This document shows positions 24,005 through 33,362 of a stretch of DNA of 64,000 nt, piece by piece. The notes beneath the pieces were generated by a model. That model ran no database searches and had not been told where the DNA came from. It was given only the letters and a program-made list of their open reading frames with translations. Origin of the DNA: an uncultured Aliiroseovarius sp. (lineage in GTDB: Bacteria; Pseudomonadota; Alphaproteobacteria; Rhodobacterales; Rhodobacteraceae); NCBI RefSeq assembly GCF_947497285.1, contig NZ_CANMFT010000009.1, positions 62,001 to 126,000 of the forward strand, given 5' to 3'. The position numbers and the translations under genes are program-made. How positions within the stretch are numbered: position 1 is the stretch's first letter; each line of letters starts with the position of its first letter.

Positions 24005-24350
24005 AGAGGCTTGTCGCATCCGGTGCCCAGGACAAGCACCGCCAGGATATGTCAGACAGTCGCCAGCAAAAATTGCCGATCTGAGATTTGCCATAATTCA
24101 TTGATATAAATTCTAAAAATGGAACCCATAGGTCTGGCATTGCCGATGTTCGTTGCCGATCCGGAGTTTCTGCGTGCAATGAAGAAAACTGGGGCCGTGC
24201 CGGCCCCTGAAGTTCTTTTCCCGGGCTGGTGGGGCCAGGAAAAGTGAAAGTGTCCTTCGGGTTTTGTGACTGACGGATGAGGGGCTTTGGGGTTCCTTGG
24301 ACGGGTCCGGGCCGGGTTCCGGTCTGTCTTTCCTGATGAAGGGCATTCCC
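24005..24350. other. Intergenic stretch with GC-rich hairpin
   Basis: No supported gene. It contains GGGGCC-GTGCC-GGCCCC at 24191-24207 followed by TTCTTTTCC, a possible terminator for the fic transcript, and a second GC-rich inverted segment near 24220-24240. Confidence 0.5.
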
Positions 24351-24821
24351 ATGCAAACAGGTGTCTTGCGCGTGCTGCGCGTGACCGCCGCCTCCTGGTG
24401 GCGGCACAAGGAACTGCGCCGAACTGGCCAGCTGGAATTGGCACAGCGGCTCGAACGCCAGACCGTCCTGCGTGATCTCGGCTATCTGAAGCAGGCAGTG
24501 TCATTGCCAAACGCGCATGTGATCTGCGGGGAGGGTGGGACATTCCTCCATCTCGGTTGGACCACCGTGTCGACCTTCGCGCCAATCGAGCGTTTTCCCC
24601 TGGCCGCCCTCGCGGTCGCACGAGGAACCCCGTTCATCGATATCCGACCCATCAGTGACGTCATCGCCTTCGCGAACTTGCCGTGCGTGGCGCGGGACGG
24701 ATCGGTTGACCCTGACCCTTGCGGTCCTGGCAGGTCCGTCTCGCTGACCACCTACATCGACATGGTCGAAGCCCTCGGTGCCAGGATCGCCAACGATCCG
24801 CGCCCCCGCCAGTCAACCTGA
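24351..24821 (+). CDS. Hypothetical plasmid-backbone protein
   Basis: 156 residues from the ATG at 24351, which has GAAGGG upstream; an ATG 15 bases earlier is possible. The sequence begins basic and Trp-containing (LRVTAASWWRHKELRRTG) and ends SVSLTTYIDMVEALGARIA. No known domain is recognised. It is the first gene of the ArdC/ParB/strawberry-notch block. Confidence 0.6.
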   Translation: MQTGVLRVLRVTAASWWRHKELRRTGQLELAQRLERQTVLRDLGYLKQAVSLPNAHVICGEGGTFLHLGWTTVSTFAPIERFPLAALAVARGTPFIDIRPISDVIAFANLPCVARDGSVDPDPCGPGRSVSLTTYIDMVEALGARIANDPRPRQST

Positions 24822-24861
24822 TCACCATTCCCTCTCACCAAAACTCGAAAGGAGGCCAGCC

Positions 24862-25794
24862 ATGGCCCGATCCCGCACGCCCAAATTCGATGCCTCCGAG
24901 GTCATCACAAACGAAATCATCCGCATCATCGAGCGCGGCGTCCTGCCATGGCGCAAGCCCTGGACCGCCGGTGGCAGTTCCCGCCCGCTCCGTCACAACG
25001 GCGAGGCATATCAAGGCGTCAACAACTTCCTGCTGACCATGCGGACCGTGATGGCTGGCCACAACTCACCCTTCTGGATGACCATCCCACAGGCCAATGC
25101 CCTGGGCGCCAAGATCCGCAAGGGCGAGAAGTCCTCCGTGGTGGTCTATTACGGCCAGAGCCGGAAACAGGACGAGGCGTCTGGAGACGCCGACGAGGCA
25201 GATGGGGATGAGACCCGCATCTTCCGCTTCCAGAAATCCTACCGCGTGTTCAATGCCTGCCAGATCGAGGGCTTGCCCGACAGCTTCTTCCCCGACCCGG
25301 AGCCCGTGCCCGAGCATCCTCCGTCCGAGCCCATCCCGCACATGCAGGCGTTTTTCGATGCCATCGACATCACAACCGTCTTCACCGGGACGGAAGCCTA
25401 CTACCTGCCGCCCGTGGATAAGGTGTTCATGCCATCCATTTCCAGGTTCGAGAACCCGCGGAACTTTTACGGGGTCTGGGCGCATGAGCTCGCCCATGCC
25501 ACCAAGGCGCGCCATCGGCTGAACCGGGACTACGGTTTGTCACGCTTCGGCAACACGGCCTATGCCCGCGAAGAAATCGTCGCCGAGCTGACCTCGGTGT
25601 TCGTTGGCCAGACGCTCGGCTTTACAGCCCATACAATCGAGATGAACGCGGCGTACCTCTACAACTGGCTGCGCGTGCTGCGCTCTGACAAGAACGCGAT
25701 CTTCAAGCACGCGGCCGACGCGCAGCGCGCCTGCGACTACCTGATCGCACGGTCGGAGGCGGGTAGTGCAGGGGAGGGCGCCCAGGCTGCTTGA
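24862..25794 (+). CDS. ardC: ArdC-like antirestriction protein (ssDNA-binding domain plus zincin)
   Basis: 310 residues from the ATG at 24862 behind GGAGG. The ArdC N-terminal domain includes EIIRIIERGVLPWRKPW and YQGVNNFLLTM then MTIPQANALGAKIRKGEKSSVVVYY. The C-terminal zincin-like metallopeptidase has WAHELAHATKARHRL (HExxH, about residue 209) and the downstream AREEIVAELTSVFVG glutamate. ArdC of plasmid pSa binds ssDNA and protects incoming DNA from restriction. A role in early establishment after conjugation fits its position. Confidence 0.9.
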   Translation: MARSRTPKFDASEVITNEIIRIIERGVLPWRKPWTAGGSSRPLRHNGEAYQGVNNFLLTMRTVMAGHNSPFWMTIPQANALGAKIRKGEKSSVVVYYGQSRKQDEASGDADEADGDETRIFRFQKSYRVFNACQIEGLPDSFFPDPEPVPEHPPSEPIPHMQAFFDAIDITTVFTGTEAYYLPPVDKVFMPSISRFENPRNFYGVWAHELAHATKARHRLNRDYGLSRFGNTAYAREEIVAELTSVFVGQTLGFTAHTIEMNAAYLYNWLRVLRSDKNAIFKHAADAQRACDYLIARSEAGSAGEGAQAA

Positions 25795-25862
25795 ACGGTT
25801 TGTGCCAGTAAAGGGAAAGCAGGCTTTGGGGAGGGTGTTTCAGCTTTTCAAAGGAATGCCCC

Positions 25863-26252
25863 ATGACCATCGCCGTACAACCCCAGACAGACAGCCCTAA
25901 TCCGAGTGTGATCGCAGCGCAGAACGACGCGTTTCGCAAGCTTGCGTGCCTCGGGGTGCCGCCCGCGCAGCCCATCCAGGGCCGGATGCATGTCACCCGC
26001 TCGCTTATGGAGGCCGGCGACGGCTTTATGGCCGAGGCGGTGAAGGCCACCGGTGAGTTTGCCACGTTCGAGCAGGAGAATGATCCCGAAGGATGGCATG
26101 ATTTCGGGGCGGTCGAGATCCGGGGCGAGACCGTGTTCTGGAAACTGGATCTGTATGAAGCAGGCTCGGATTTCCGCTACGGGGCCGCGACCCCGGACAA
26201 CCCCGCCACCACCATGCGCGTGCTGACCATCATGCTGGCCCGCGACTGGTAG
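25863..26252 (+). CDS. DUF3768 family protein
   Basis: 129 residues from the ATG at 25863 after CAAAGGA. Recognisable family pattern: IAAQNDAFRK, GRMHVTRSL, and the acidic block FGAVEIRGETVFWKLDLYE followed by a C-terminal TMRVLTIMLARDW. Function is unknown; it is widespread next to ArdC and ParB-like genes on alphaproteobacterial plasmids. Confidence 0.8.
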   Translation: MTIAVQPQTDSPNPSVIAAQNDAFRKLACLGVPPAQPIQGRMHVTRSLMEAGDGFMAEAVKATGEFATFEQENDPEGWHDFGAVEIRGETVFWKLDLYEAGSDFRYGAATPDNPATTMRVLTIMLARDW

Positions 26253-26289
26253 GGCAGAGGACACCCCCCTCTTGACGCTCCAGGCAATG

Positions 26290-26327
26290 AAGGCCCACTG
26301 ACCCCTCAAAGGGAGAGTGGGCCTTTT
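26290..26327 (+). terminator. Rho-independent terminator in the leader of the ParB-like gene
   Basis: AAGGCCCACT (26290-26299) pairs with AGTGGGCCTT (26316-26325) around a CCCT/AGGG inner stem, followed by TT. It ends the ardC-DUF3768 transcript or acts as an attenuator for the next gene. Confidence 0.75.
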
Positions 26328-26408
26328 GTCGTGGTGATCCCTGAAGACGGGGATTGGCCGCGCATCTGAATGCGCGGGCCGCTCCAAACCCACCGAAAAG
26401 GAAACCCC

Positions 26409-28391
26409 ATGACCACAAGCTTCAAACCCGTCTCCGTCGCCATCGGCGATCTGGTCCCGCATCCCGCCAATGTGCGCAGCAACGCGCCGGAAACCTATGA
26501 CCCCGAGAACATCGCCCATCTGAAAGCCAGTATCGCCGTTCTGGGTCTCCTCCAGCCGCTCCTGGTCCAGAAGCTTGACGGCAAATATGCTGTCCTCGCC
26601 GGTGGCCGGCGCCATGCAGCCCTGAAGGAGCTGATCGCCGACAAGGCCACCAAGGGGTTCACGGCGAAGACCAAGGTGGACTGCCGCCTCGTGCCGGAAG
26701 ACTGCGACGTCACCACGGCACTGTCGCTCGCCGAGAACATCACCCAGGCACCGATGAATGCCATCGACGAGTTCGAGGCCTTCGCCCGGATGATGGAAGT
26801 CGACGGCCAAACGCCCGAGACGATCGCCAAGACCTTCGGCACCACGGTGGCGGCCGTGAAAGGCCGGTTGCGCTACGGGCTGATCCACCCCGATATCCGC
26901 GCCGCCGCTCGGGCGAAGACGATCACGCTCGACACGATGAAGGCCTTTGCCGAGCACCCGAGCCAGGAGGTTCAGCGCGAGGTCTACGAGGCGCTCACCA
27001 AGGAAGACAGCTATCTGCAGGCCTATACCGTCCGGCAAGCGCTCAAATCCCGCGGCGTGCAGGTCAGCGACGATATCGGAGCCTTCGTGCGCGCGGACTA
27101 CGAGGCGCGTGGCGGTGCCGTCGCGGCTGACCTTCTGGAAGAGCATTCCGTGCTAGAGGATGCGGCGCTGGTCGAGACCATCCTGCTCGAGAAGCTCGGG
27201 GTCGCCGCCGAGGAGGCTCGCGCAAAACTGGGCTTTGCCTGGGCCGATGCGATGGTCCGCTACGATTACGCGACCATGGCCGAATATGGCCGCGTCTACC
27301 CAGGACCCGTCGAGCCGGATGAGACCGCCCAGAAGCGCGTGGATGAGATCACCGCTGAACTTGAGAAACTGCAACTCGAGATGGAGGATGAGGGGCTCGA
27401 AGACGATGCCTACAATGCCCTTTACGAGCGCGTGGACGCTCTGGAAGAGGAAGCCCGCGATCTGCAGGAGGCCTATAGCGCCGAGGACCTCTCGCGGTCT
27501 GGGGTGATAGCGTCGTGGCAGGGTGGGCAGATTACGCTCCATGTTGGTCTCGTCCGCCCGGAAGACACCGTCAAAGAGGAGGGCGCGCGCGGCTCCTCGG
27601 CTAGCCCAACCGGGGAGGAGGCCCCGGACCCGGGCGAAATCACTTATCCAGCCTCGCTGGCCGAGGACCTCAAGACCGAGCGGGCCATGGCACTCGGTGC
27701 CGCGATGGCGCTACATCCCGAGGCCACGCTCGATCTGACGCTCTTCAAGCTGGTGAGCGACGTTCTGGCCAGCGGCATGAGTGTCACGCAGGCGATCAAG
27801 ATCGATGCCCGCAAGGAATACCGCAGCCATGCCAAAATGGACGAGATCGACGAGACCTCGCTTGAGCAGGTGGCGGCGGCGCATGATGCGCTGGACCTCT
27901 CCTGGCTCGATGACACCCGCTCGCCCGCCGATCAGTTCGCGGCGTTCCGCGCGCTCGATGCAGCGGAGAAGGCCAAGCTCGTCGCCTGTGCCACCGCCAG
28001 CACCACGCAGTCCTGCTTTGCCCGGGTCCGCCAGCGCGACAGCCTGATGCATGCGTTCGAGATCGAGATCATGCCCGACATCCGGGCGCATTGGACGCCG
28101 AATGCGGCGCTCTTCAACCGCTTCAAGAAGGCTTGGCTCCTGAAGATCCTCGGCGAGGATTTGGGCCTGGCCCAGGAGGCGGTGACGCTGGCCTCGTCGA
28201 GCAAGAAGGAGATCGTCGCCTTTTGCGACAAGCTCTTCGCCGAGCCTTTCGCCACGCTCACGGACGCGCAGCGCGCTGCCGTGGCCGCTTGGTGCCCGCC
28301 GATGATGCAGACGGCTGGGGACGCCTTAGATGAGGCGGAGCCCACTGTGGAAACCCCGGAGCCTGACAGCGCGGTCGCGCAAGCGGCCTGA
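26409..28391 (+). CDS. Large ParB/Spo0J-like protein
   Basis: 660 residues from the ATG at 26409 with GAAAAGGAAA upstream. ParB nuclease-like N domain: VAIGDLVPHPANVRSN, then LLQPLLVQKLDGKYAVLAGGRRHAALKEL and LSLAENITQAPMNAIDEFEAFARM, then an HTH region (TPETIAKTFGTTVAAVKGRLRYGLIHPDI). The C-terminal 450 residues are acidic and coiled (ITAELEKLQLEMEDEGLEDDAY). It is not the plasmid partition protein, since repB exists; members of this type are linked with plasmid establishment or maintenance. Confidence 0.88.
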   Translation: MTTSFKPVSVAIGDLVPHPANVRSNAPETYDPENIAHLKASIAVLGLLQPLLVQKLDGKYAVLAGGRRHAALKELIADKATKGFTAKTKVDCRLVPEDCDVTTALSLAENITQAPMNAIDEFEAFARMMEVDGQTPETIAKTFGTTVAAVKGRLRYGLIHPDIRAAARAKTITLDTMKAFAEHPSQEVQREVYEALTKEDSYLQAYTVRQALKSRGVQVSDDIGAFVRADYEARGGAVAADLLEEHSVLEDAALVETILLEKLGVAAEEARAKLGFAWADAMVRYDYATMAEYGRVYPGPVEPDETAQKRVDEITAELEKLQLEMEDEGLEDDAYNALYERVDALEEEARDLQEAYSAEDLSRSGVIASWQGGQITLHVGLVRPEDTVKEEGARGSSASPTGEEAPDPGEITYPASLAEDLKTERAMALGAAMALHPEATLDLTLFKLVSDVLASGMSVTQAIKIDARKEYRSHAKMDEIDETSLEQVAAAHDALDLSWLDDTRSPADQFAAFRALDAAEKAKLVACATASTTQSCFARVRQRDSLMHAFEIEIMPDIRAHWTPNAALFNRFKKAWLLKILGEDLGLAQEAVTLASSSKKEIVAFCDKLFAEPFATLTDAQRAAVAAWCPPMMQTAGDALDEAEPTVETPEPDSAVAQAA

Positions 28392-28404
28392 GCCATCACG
28401 CGAC

Positions 28405-28432
28405 CCGCGCGTGGACCATGCCACACGCGCGG
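28405..28432 (+). terminator. GC-rich hairpin after the ParB-like gene
   Basis: ACCCGCGCGTGG and CCACACGCGCGGGT pair closely around ACCATG. There is no T-run, so it may slow RNA decay or act as a factor-dependent stop. Confidence 0.45.
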
Positions 28433-28467
28433 GTCGACCCTCCCACACCCAACGGAAAGACATCCCC

Positions 28468-29061
28468 ATGGCTATTCTCAAGTTCTCTGCCTCAGCCGTT
28501 GCGGCGCAGATCGCCCATGCGCGCGCCTGCAAAACCTTCCTGCCCAACTGGAACGGGCCCGTGGACAAACCGGCCCTGATCCTGATCGTCGGCAATGGTG
28601 TGCATCTGCGCTCAAACGGCATCGATGGCACGACCACCCGTATCGTCACCACCGAACAGGCCGATCCCTCCTTCGCCTTCGCTGATGGCATGAACCCCTT
28701 CCGGGATACAGACTGGATGGCGCAGCGCCGCATGGCGTTTCGCGATCTGACCGGCCAGTTCTACACCGACATCCTCGACGATGTGCAGGTGCTCATCGAC
28801 CGGGGGCAGGGGGCCATCCGGCTCTCCACCGATGGCCACAGCATCCGCGTCTTCGTGCGCCGGGCCTCGGACTATCTCATCGGCGGGACCTACGAGGTGC
28901 CTTCAGGTCTTGGCCGCACCTTCCGGGTCATCCTCAAGGATGCCTGCGACACCTTCGCGATCGTGCAGAACTGCGGCAATTGCGAGGATTTCGACGCCAT
29001 GCAGCCCTATCGCGTGCCGCTCGATGCGCTGATGGAACTCGATGATCGGAGGGCGGCTTGA
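28468..29061 (+). CDS. Hypothetical plasmid-backbone protein
   Basis: 197 residues from the ATG at 28468 after GGAAAG. No named domain recognised. Features: N-terminal FSASAVAAQIAHARACKTFLPNW, a patterned beta-rich middle and IVQNCGNCEDFD with two Cys near the end. Its stop overlaps the next start by one base (TGATG). Confidence 0.7.
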   Translation: MAILKFSASAVAAQIAHARACKTFLPNWNGPVDKPALILIVGNGVHLRSNGIDGTTTRIVTTEQADPSFAFADGMNPFRDTDWMAQRRMAFRDLTGQFYTDILDDVQVLIDRGQGAIRLSTDGHSIRVFVRRASDYLIGGTYEVPSGLGRTFRVILKDACDTFAIVQNCGNCEDFDAMQPYRVPLDALMELDDRRAA

Positions 29062-29717
29062 TGGGATGGCTCTTCTACACCGACCGCCGCGTCAAAACCT
29101 ACGCGGATGAGAAAGCGGAGATCACCCGGCTGTGTACCTTCGAAGGCGAAAGGCGCAATACCGAACTGGTCAAGGCCTACAAGGTCGGCTCCACCTGGTA
29201 TGCGGCGGCAAGGGTCACCAATCTCGACGGCACCGCTGTCGAAGACGCGACCTATGTGACCGATCCGGATGGCTCCATCACTTTCGGGGCTGTCTTCCTC
29301 ACCCGATACGATGACGGCTGCTGGGGCTACAAGGACATGGAGGAAAGTGCGGGGCCGGTCGAATCCCGCGCGCCACTGAGCCTGTTGGCCCTGCTGTCCG
29401 AGCTGAAAGATCCGGACAGCTACGCTCATGCTTGGCGGCAGCGCTGTCAGAACTGGGCCGCGATTCCCGACTACGCCGAAGGCGACAAGATCAGGCTCGC
29501 AGCGCCTGTGATGCTCTCCGATGGCAGCACCTGCCAGATCGTCACAGCGACGCACTACAGGCGCGGGCGGCAAAAGCGCCGCTGTTATCGCATCGAGGAA
29601 ACCGGCGCGCTCGTGCGCCTGTCGAAAGCGACGCTCGCTGGCTCGGAGCTGCTCAGCTCCGCAAAGGGCGCGGCAAGTCCTGTGCTGGCCGAGTTTATGG
29701 CGGGGCAGCGGGAATGA
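29061..29717 (+). CDS. Hypothetical plasmid-backbone protein (DUF6927-like)
   Basis: 218 residues beginning MGWLFYTDRRVKTYADEKAEI. I recall this N-terminus from a family found beside strawberry-notch and ArdC genes, but the family number is from memory. The protein has several short beta-rich segments (WYAAARVTN, GSITFGAVFLTRYDDGCWGYKDM) and no catalytic motif that I can assign. Translationally coupled to the preceding gene. Confidence 0.65.
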   Translation: MGWLFYTDRRVKTYADEKAEITRLCTFEGERRNTELVKAYKVGSTWYAAARVTNLDGTAVEDATYVTDPDGSITFGAVFLTRYDDGCWGYKDMEESAGPVESRAPLSLLALLSELKDPDSYAHAWRQRCQNWAAIPDYAEGDKIRLAAPVMLSDGSTCQIVTATHYRRGRQKRRCYRIEETGALVRLSKATLAGSELLSSAKGAASPVLAEFMAGQRE

Positions 29718-29914
29718 CATGGATCTCGCCCACGGCGGGTCTGAGCGGACCTTCATCATCAATCAATCGAGAGGCAGCTGTGCAGGACAAAGCTGGCTTT
29801 CGCTGCGCGCGTACGAATGACTGCTATCAATGCGTTCGGACCGAGCCAACGGTGAAAATATCCCAGCCAATTGCGCGTTTTAAATGCATGCGTAGCTGAA
29901 ACAGTGACAGTCGG

Positions 29915-30847
29915 TCAACTAAATGAAACCGGCACTTTTCGGCTTCTGTCGACGGTGAGCGAGAATACATCTGGGCGGGCATAGTGGCCGCTTGCATCGA
30001 ATTTTCTACGTGAGGCGCGGGCAGCGGATACGTCTATATCGGCCCAAAGAAGCCCCTTTTCGCGGTGCATCGGACCGGCTGCGATTCCACCAAAAGGTTT
30101 ATAGATGACGGCGTCGCCGGCATTGACCCATTCATCGTTGCTCGGGAATAGAATGTCGCGATGAGGGATACCTTCGGGAATGTCAGACGCTTCAAGTGCC
30201 GTTGCGCATCCAATGACCCAACACCCGCCCTCGCGCGCGATGTGCTGCATCGTGGCAAGCCACGTCTCACCTGTGTCCCAGGTCGGGGCGACGTAGATGT
30301 CGATGTTTTGTGCATAAAGCGCATAGCGCGCCAAGGGCATGTAGTTTTCCCAACACAGTAGCGCACCGATACGCCCGACCGCAGTTTCGACCACGTTCAG
30401 GCCAGACGCGTCGCCAAAGCCCCAAATCATGCGTTCGGGGTTGGTCGGCATCAGCTTACGATGATTGTTCACGATCCGACCGTCGGCATCAATGATCGCG
30501 CAGGAATTGAAAATCGTCGAACCCGATACATCCCCGTCGATTTCCTGATAGCCGACCACAATGACCATCTCGTGCTCTGCGGCAGCTTCTTGCAACGGGG
30601 CCATGCCATCTCGGCTCAAGTCGATAGAGTTGGCCTGCGAAAGCGCAAACAATTCGTCCGTCTTGCCCATGTCCGCACCTGGCGACAGACGCCAACAAAA
30701 CGTCGGGTATCCGGGAAACCATGTTTCTGGAAAGACCATCAATTTGGCACCGTCTTTTGCGGCCTGCGTAACAAGATTGATCCCGCACTCCATGCTGGCT
30801 GCGAGGTTCAGATAGACGGGCGGTTCCTGGACAACTGCGACTTTCAT
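29915..30847 (-). CDS. Nitrilase (carbon-nitrogen hydrolase)
   Basis: 310 residues from the ATG at 30847. The Glu-Lys-Cys triad is complete: Glu41 in FPETWFPGYP, Lys131 in NNHRKLMPT and Cys165 in LLCWENYMP; the CWENYMP form is that of true nitrilases and cyanide hydratases. It should hydrolyse a nitrile to an acid and ammonia. It lies downstream of an acyl-CoA dehydrogenase-like gene on the same strand, probably one operon. Substrate unknown. Confidence 0.92.
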   Translation of the reverse strand: MKVAVVQEPPVYLNLAASMECGINLVTQAAKDGAKLMVFPETWFPGYPTFCWRLSPGADMGKTDELFALSQANSIDLSRDGMAPLQEAAAEHEMVIVVGYQEIDGDVSGSTIFNSCAIIDADGRIVNNHRKLMPTNPERMIWGFGDASGLNVVETAVGRIGALLCWENYMPLARYALYAQNIDIYVAPTWDTGETWLATMQHIAREGGCWVIGCATALEASDIPEGIPHRDILFPSNDEWVNAGDAVIYKPFGGIAAGPMHREKGLLWADIDVSAARASRRKFDASGHYARPDVFSLTVDRSRKVPVSFS

Positions 30848-30916
30848 GACGATATCCTTTTTGTTGTGATTAGCCCCTGCGTGCGGGGATTGTTCGAAAT
30901 TGGGCAAGTATGGCCG

Positions 30917-32068
30917 CTAGAATATCTGCTCAATTGGCTGTCCCAGCGCCATGGCTCCGGCGTATTCGGCCTGCACCTCTTTTTGCAGCGGATGATAGCG
31001 TGCGGCCTGAATGTCGCGGAACCGGCGCTCAAGTTCTGTCTTGCGATAGAAGCTCGCGCCGCCAGCTAACTCCATAGCCAGCTCCACCGTCCGGATCGCG
31101 TTTTCTTCGACCAAGCGGCGGCCAATCATCACGTCATTGATGGTTTCGGCAGAGGGGGCATTGCGTTCCACGGCTTCGATCATGAAGTTGTGCGCTATAC
31201 GTGCAGCGGCCAATGCTGTATCCATTCGTCCGGCAATCGATTGCACCCTATGCGACACGGGTTTCTTTGCGGCAATGCTCACCGCAATCTCTCGCGCGCT
31301 TTCGGCAATGCCCAAATATACCGAGTAGATCAGCGGAAACGCGATGGTGGCGATCATCTGAAACGCCGGATGCCACTCGCCCGCAACGCGCTTGAGGGGG
31401 ATTTTGTCATCCGCGATGAACAGCCCGTCGATTGTGATGTCATGCGAACCAGTTCCCCGCATGCCCATGGTGCGCCACGTATCCAGCACAGTGACCTCAG
31501 GCGCGGCAAGCGGTACGCCGAAATGCAGGACCGTCTTGTCGCCGTCTTCGTCATTGATGGCACCCGTCATCAGCAGATCACCAGCAGGCGCGCCGGATGA
31601 GAACACTTTGCGGGCGGTGATCCGATACCCGCCGTCTACTTTTTCAGCCGTGCCCGAGCCACCGATCCAGTCGGACCCGCCTGAACTCAACAACACAATT
31701 TTTTCTTCCGCGATCCGTCGCAGGAGCGGTTCAACAATATGACCAGCGGTTTCCTGATGATGCCAGCGCCACGCTGGAATAGCGACCTGGTGGGTGTGCA
31801 TCGAAAGGGCAAGCCCGGTTGACCCACAGGCCCCGGCGATAATGCGCAGCATGTCACATAGCGCTCGTACGTCGGCCCCGCCGCCGCCAAGCTCTAACGG
31901 AACACCTGCCGAAATCAGTCCTGCGCTTTTCAACTCAGCGTAATTGGCGTCGATAAACCTGTCATTGTCATCATAGTCAGCCGCCCGTTCAGCGAACGTT
32001 TTTGCCAGAGCATTGGTTGTCTCATTCAGGCTTGCAGCGGTTGTAGCTCGATCAATAAATTTGTTCAT
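30917..32068 (-). CDS. Acyl-CoA dehydrogenase-family flavoprotein
   Basis: 383 residues from the ATG at 32068. Family layout: N-terminal helical domain (AGLISAGVPLELGGGGADV), middle beta domain with LSSGGSDWIGGSG and ITARKVFSSG, MGMRGTGSHDITIDGLFI, then the C-terminal helical bundle ending RRFRDIQAARYHPLQ. It resembles the DszC/SfnC/hydroxylase-like subgroup in which the catalytic Glu is not obvious, so it may be a flavin-dependent monooxygenase or desaturase. It is paired with the nitrilase and divergent from HxlR. Confidence 0.85.
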   Translation of the reverse strand: MNKFIDRATTAASLNETTNALAKTFAERAADYDDNDRFIDANYAELKSAGLISAGVPLELGGGGADVRALCDMLRIIAGACGSTGLALSMHTHQVAIPAWRWHHQETAGHIVEPLLRRIAEEKIVLLSSGGSDWIGGSGTAEKVDGGYRITARKVFSSGAPAGDLLMTGAINDEDGDKTVLHFGVPLAAPEVTVLDTWRTMGMRGTGSHDITIDGLFIADDKIPLKRVAGEWHPAFQMIATIAFPLIYSVYLGIAESAREIAVSIAAKKPVSHRVQSIAGRMDTALAAARIAHNFMIEAVERNAPSAETINDVMIGRRLVEENAIRTVELAMELAGGASFYRKTELERRFRDIQAARYHPLQKEVQAEYAGAMALGQPIEQIF

Positions 32069-32212
32069 AGCGAAATCTCCGTTTCCATCAAAATGCTCGC
32101 TCAGGGTCACAGGACGGTCTGCTTTGCGATAGTCCAGAAACTGTACTGGCTACATTCGGGCATCCCGACTACGCTCGGATAGACGCGTTAGCGGTTCAAC
32201 AGGAGATACATC

Positions 32213-32902
32213 ATGCAAGGTGGTTACGGGCAGTTTTGCCCAATTGCGATGGCAGCGGAGATCTTGTGTTCGCGCTGGACGCTACTGTTGATACGGGAAT
32301 TCCTGTGCGGCAGCACGCGGTTCAACGACCTCAGGCGTGGCTTACCGCGCATGTCGCCGACATTGCTGTCAAAGCGATTGGTCGAATTAGAAGCGGCAGG
32401 CGTGATCAAGTCCACCAAGACAGACAAAGGCGTCAAAGAGTATCGTCTGACAATGGCTGGCGAAGAATTAAGGCCCCTCGTTATGGGGATCGGTGTGTGG
32501 GGGCAACGATGGGTCGAAAGCGGGCTTTCGCTCGACAATCTCGACCCAGAATTGCTGATCTGGGACATGCACCGCGGCCTAAACATTGACCCGTTGCCCA
32601 AGAAACGAGTGTGCCTTCAGTTTGTCTTCAATGATCTTGCGACCGCAAAGCAGAACAACTGGCTTCTGGTGGATCCAAATACCGGCGTTGAGGCTTGTTA
32701 TACTGACCCAGGTCACGAAGTTGACCTCTACGCGGAAAGCCACTTGCGAACCATGACGGCTATCTGGATGGGCGTCGATACAGTTGAGAAAGCGGTGGAA
32801 GGCGGGCGGATGGTCTTGACGGGCACCCCCGAGATCGCAATTTGCATGCAGAAATGGCTTGGCCTCAGCCCCTTCGCCCACGAAGAGCGGATGGCCAGTT
32901 GA
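32213..32902 (+). CDS. HxlR-family transcriptional regulator with C-terminal SCP2-like extension
   Basis: 229 residues. The first 110 residues show the HxlR winged helix: CPIAMAAEILCSRWTLLLIREFLCGSTRFNDLRRGLPRMSPTLLSKRLVELEAAGVI, with the N-terminal Cys typical of the family. The C-terminal half (TDPGHEVDLYAESHLRTMTAIWMGV...) looks like an SCP2/sterol-carrier-like ligand domain. It diverges from the dehydrogenase-nitrilase pair and likely controls it. AGGAG lies upstream of the start. Confidence 0.88.
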   Translation: MQGGYGQFCPIAMAAEILCSRWTLLLIREFLCGSTRFNDLRRGLPRMSPTLLSKRLVELEAAGVIKSTKTDKGVKEYRLTMAGEELRPLVMGIGVWGQRWVESGLSLDNLDPELLIWDMHRGLNIDPLPKKRVCLQFVFNDLATAKQNNWLLVDPNTGVEACYTDPGHEVDLYAESHLRTMTAIWMGVDTVEKAVEGGRMVLTGTPEIAICMQKWLGLSPFAHEERMAS

Positions 32903-33362
32903 TACATTAAAGTGTCGGCGATGATTGAAGAGGATAGCGACGGCGAAAGTGACGTCGCTATGCACACCAGTTACTCGCCCACTGATGAATAGTCGGCAAT
33001 AACCTGAAAGCCGACATTAGCTGCATTGCGGAAATACTTCACTATGGGCTCAGAGTCAGATTTCGCCGCGCTTCCAATGAACGGCGGCTTCGAGCTTCAC
33101 ATATGATTATGTCCCTCCGGCATTCGATCCCCGAGTTGTGCGACTTGATGTGATCACAATGGCCTTGCCGTTTACGACGCCACGCGGAATGATGAAGTAT
33201 TGGCTAACGATAAGCTCGGAGAAAGCGCGATGGACGAAAGGGGAAAGGGTGGTCAGCACCTCGATCTCGAAGGGCAATGCGCGACTGACCTGACGGGTCA
33301 CCGTTTCCCAATTGATGTGCACTTTGCAGACATGCCCGATGACCTCGGAAAGCTTCTGGTCC
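32903..33362. other. Stretch with no firmly supported gene
   Basis: A minus-strand frame at 33107-33379 (90 residues, beginning MLSETTDQKLSEVIG) is open but shows no family feature and overlaps the plus-strand small gene at 33363, so I do not call it. This is the right edge of the nitrilase cargo. Confidence 0.4.

Noticed and set aside
25848-27146. Long minus-strand frame (432 codons) opposite DUF3768 and the ParB-like gene
   Set aside because: The plus strand carries recognised domains with proper ribosome sites; the minus frame is an artefact of GC-rich codon structure.
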